Assembly (NCBI RefSeq): GCF_028372415.1
Contig: NC_092874.1
Span: 113,721,744-113,785,743, forward strand
DNA length: 64,000 nt
Direction of reading: 5' to 3'
Origin: Notamacropus eugenii
Taxonomy: Eukaryota; Chordata; Mammalia; Diprotodontia; Macropodidae
Below, piece by piece: positions 63,497 to 64,000 of the stretch. Both the position numbers and the translations under genes were made by a program. The notes beneath the pieces were generated by a model. That model was not told where the DNA came from, ran no database searches, and saw nothing but the letters and a program-made list of their open reading frames with translations. Each line of letters starts with the position of its first letter. Within the stretch, counting starts at the first letter, position 1.

Positions 63497-63726
63497 CTAG
63501 CTGGTATCAAACATGAGGCCCCTTAGGCCATATGCAGTCGAGAAAACCCTCAAGCATGGCTTGATCAGATTAAAATGTCATTCCCATCTGGTTTTAGTGT
63601 GTTGATATATTCATTTGTAAAAAGAAATATGTAAGCATGTGTGGTTTTCCAGGTCAATAGGCAACCCACGGGGATCCTTATGTAAGATTTAGTGGGCCCC
63701 CTTCCTACTTGAGTTTGACATCTCTG
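63497..63726. mobile_element. hAT-type MITE with 8-bp target duplication
   Basis: Inner ends GGTATCAAACATGAGGCC and CTTGAGTTTGACATCTCTG are inverted repeats of the GTGTCAAACTC type seen in hAT MITEs. Flanks GTGCAGAG (63,489-63,496) and GTGCAGAT (63,727-63,734) match at 7 of 8. Length 230 bases, no coding capacity. Confidence 0.8.
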
Positions 63727-63734
63727 GTGCAGAT

Positions 63735-63897
63735 GATAGACAATGGGCCTGGAGATATAAAGTCCTGAATTCAGTGTGTAACCCTGGACAAATCACTTTA
63801 ACCTCTCTGAACCTCAGTTTCATCATCTGCAAAATGAAGGATTTGGCCTCAGTGACCGTAAAGACACCTTCCAGCTCTGTATCTTTGATTTTATGAT
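63735..63897 (+). repeat. MIR-type SINE
   Basis: CAATGGGCCTGGAGATATAA, CCTCAGTTTCATCATCTGCA, AAATGAAGGATTTGGCCTCA, CCTTCCAGCTCTGTATCTTT. Body, core and extended tail. An 87-codon minus frame over it is antisense SINE. Confidence 0.85.
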
Positions 63898-64000
63898 CAT
63901 CTGAAGAGAAAATGGGCCTTTTCAGAACAAGAGTATGATAGCCACCATCCAAGCTACTCCCTTTTGTCCCATAGCTCCTCAGAAGTTCCCTGGTATGTTC

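Overview
The window looks like marsupial (metatherian) nuclear DNA with no host gene that I can support. The evidence is repeat content. Three kinds of tRNA-derived SINE share a GGCAGCTAGGTGG head and recur on both strands, together with MIR-class CORE-SINEs, L2, CR1/L3, RTE and L1 fragments and short hAT elements. One SINE kind (type C here) carries a (CA)n tail and resembles what I remember of WSINE1 of Australian marsupials. That narrower placement is tentative, as I could not search a repeat library. I saw no CpG island, no convincing exon series, and no tRNA or rRNA gene outside SINE heads. Every long open frame I checked falls in a simple repeat, a LINE, or unrecognised sequence.

Terms used below. 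MIR = MIR/Ther-type CORE-SINE (plus strand = head to tail). Type B SINE = tRNA-like head with an RTE-like tail containing a GGAGAAGGAAATGGCAAACC block and ending in a GACTGAACAAC-type sequence. Type C SINE = same head, with a CCTCATCCTGG block and (CA)n tail. Type D SINE = same head with a short A-rich tail. Family A = a long dispersed repeat beginning with CTACTATGTGCCAGGCACTG, which is the reverse complement of the L2/MIR 3' end. I cannot name it further, and the strand given for it is the strand on which that motif reads.

Layout. 0-13 kb: family A, MIR, an old L1 3' UTR and two hAT-type MITEs separated by unassigned DNA. 13-22 kb: dense SINEs, nested L2/SINE insertions, a pair of related unnamed segments near 17.7 and 19.2 kb, and a large CT/GT microsatellite. 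22.2-23.1 kb: 3' end of an L1 on the minus strand, with the C-terminal end of ORF2 still readable. 28-32 kb: an inverted-repeat structure, a long L2 carrying a 50-bp hAT remnant, a CR1/L3 LINE and a purine tract, then a repeat-free block. 33-37 kb: family A, MIR, and an old L1 split by a type B SINE that itself holds a small palindrome-flanked insertion. 40.6-41 kb: an RTE LINE fragment. 45-49 kb: hAT remnants, tandem type B SINEs and two L1 pieces in opposite orientation. 50.9-51.5 kb: a second inverted-repeat structure, split by a type D SINE with target duplications. 56.8-59.3 kb: the longest repeat-poor tract in the second half of the window and the best candidate for conserved regulatory DNA. 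60.4-61.5 kb: a broken class III (ERV-L-like) pol fossil on the minus strand. 62-64 kb: a GA microsatellite, unassigned DNA, and a hAT MITE with 8-bp target duplications.

Because no genes were found there is no pathway to describe. The functional relations are between mobile elements: L1 and RTE LINEs are the likely sources of the machinery that moved the SINEs, and several nested insertions give relative ages. The most unusual structures are the palindrome-flanked insertion at 36.14-36.26 kb and the two large inverted repeats at 28.0-28.45 and 50.94-51.47 kb.
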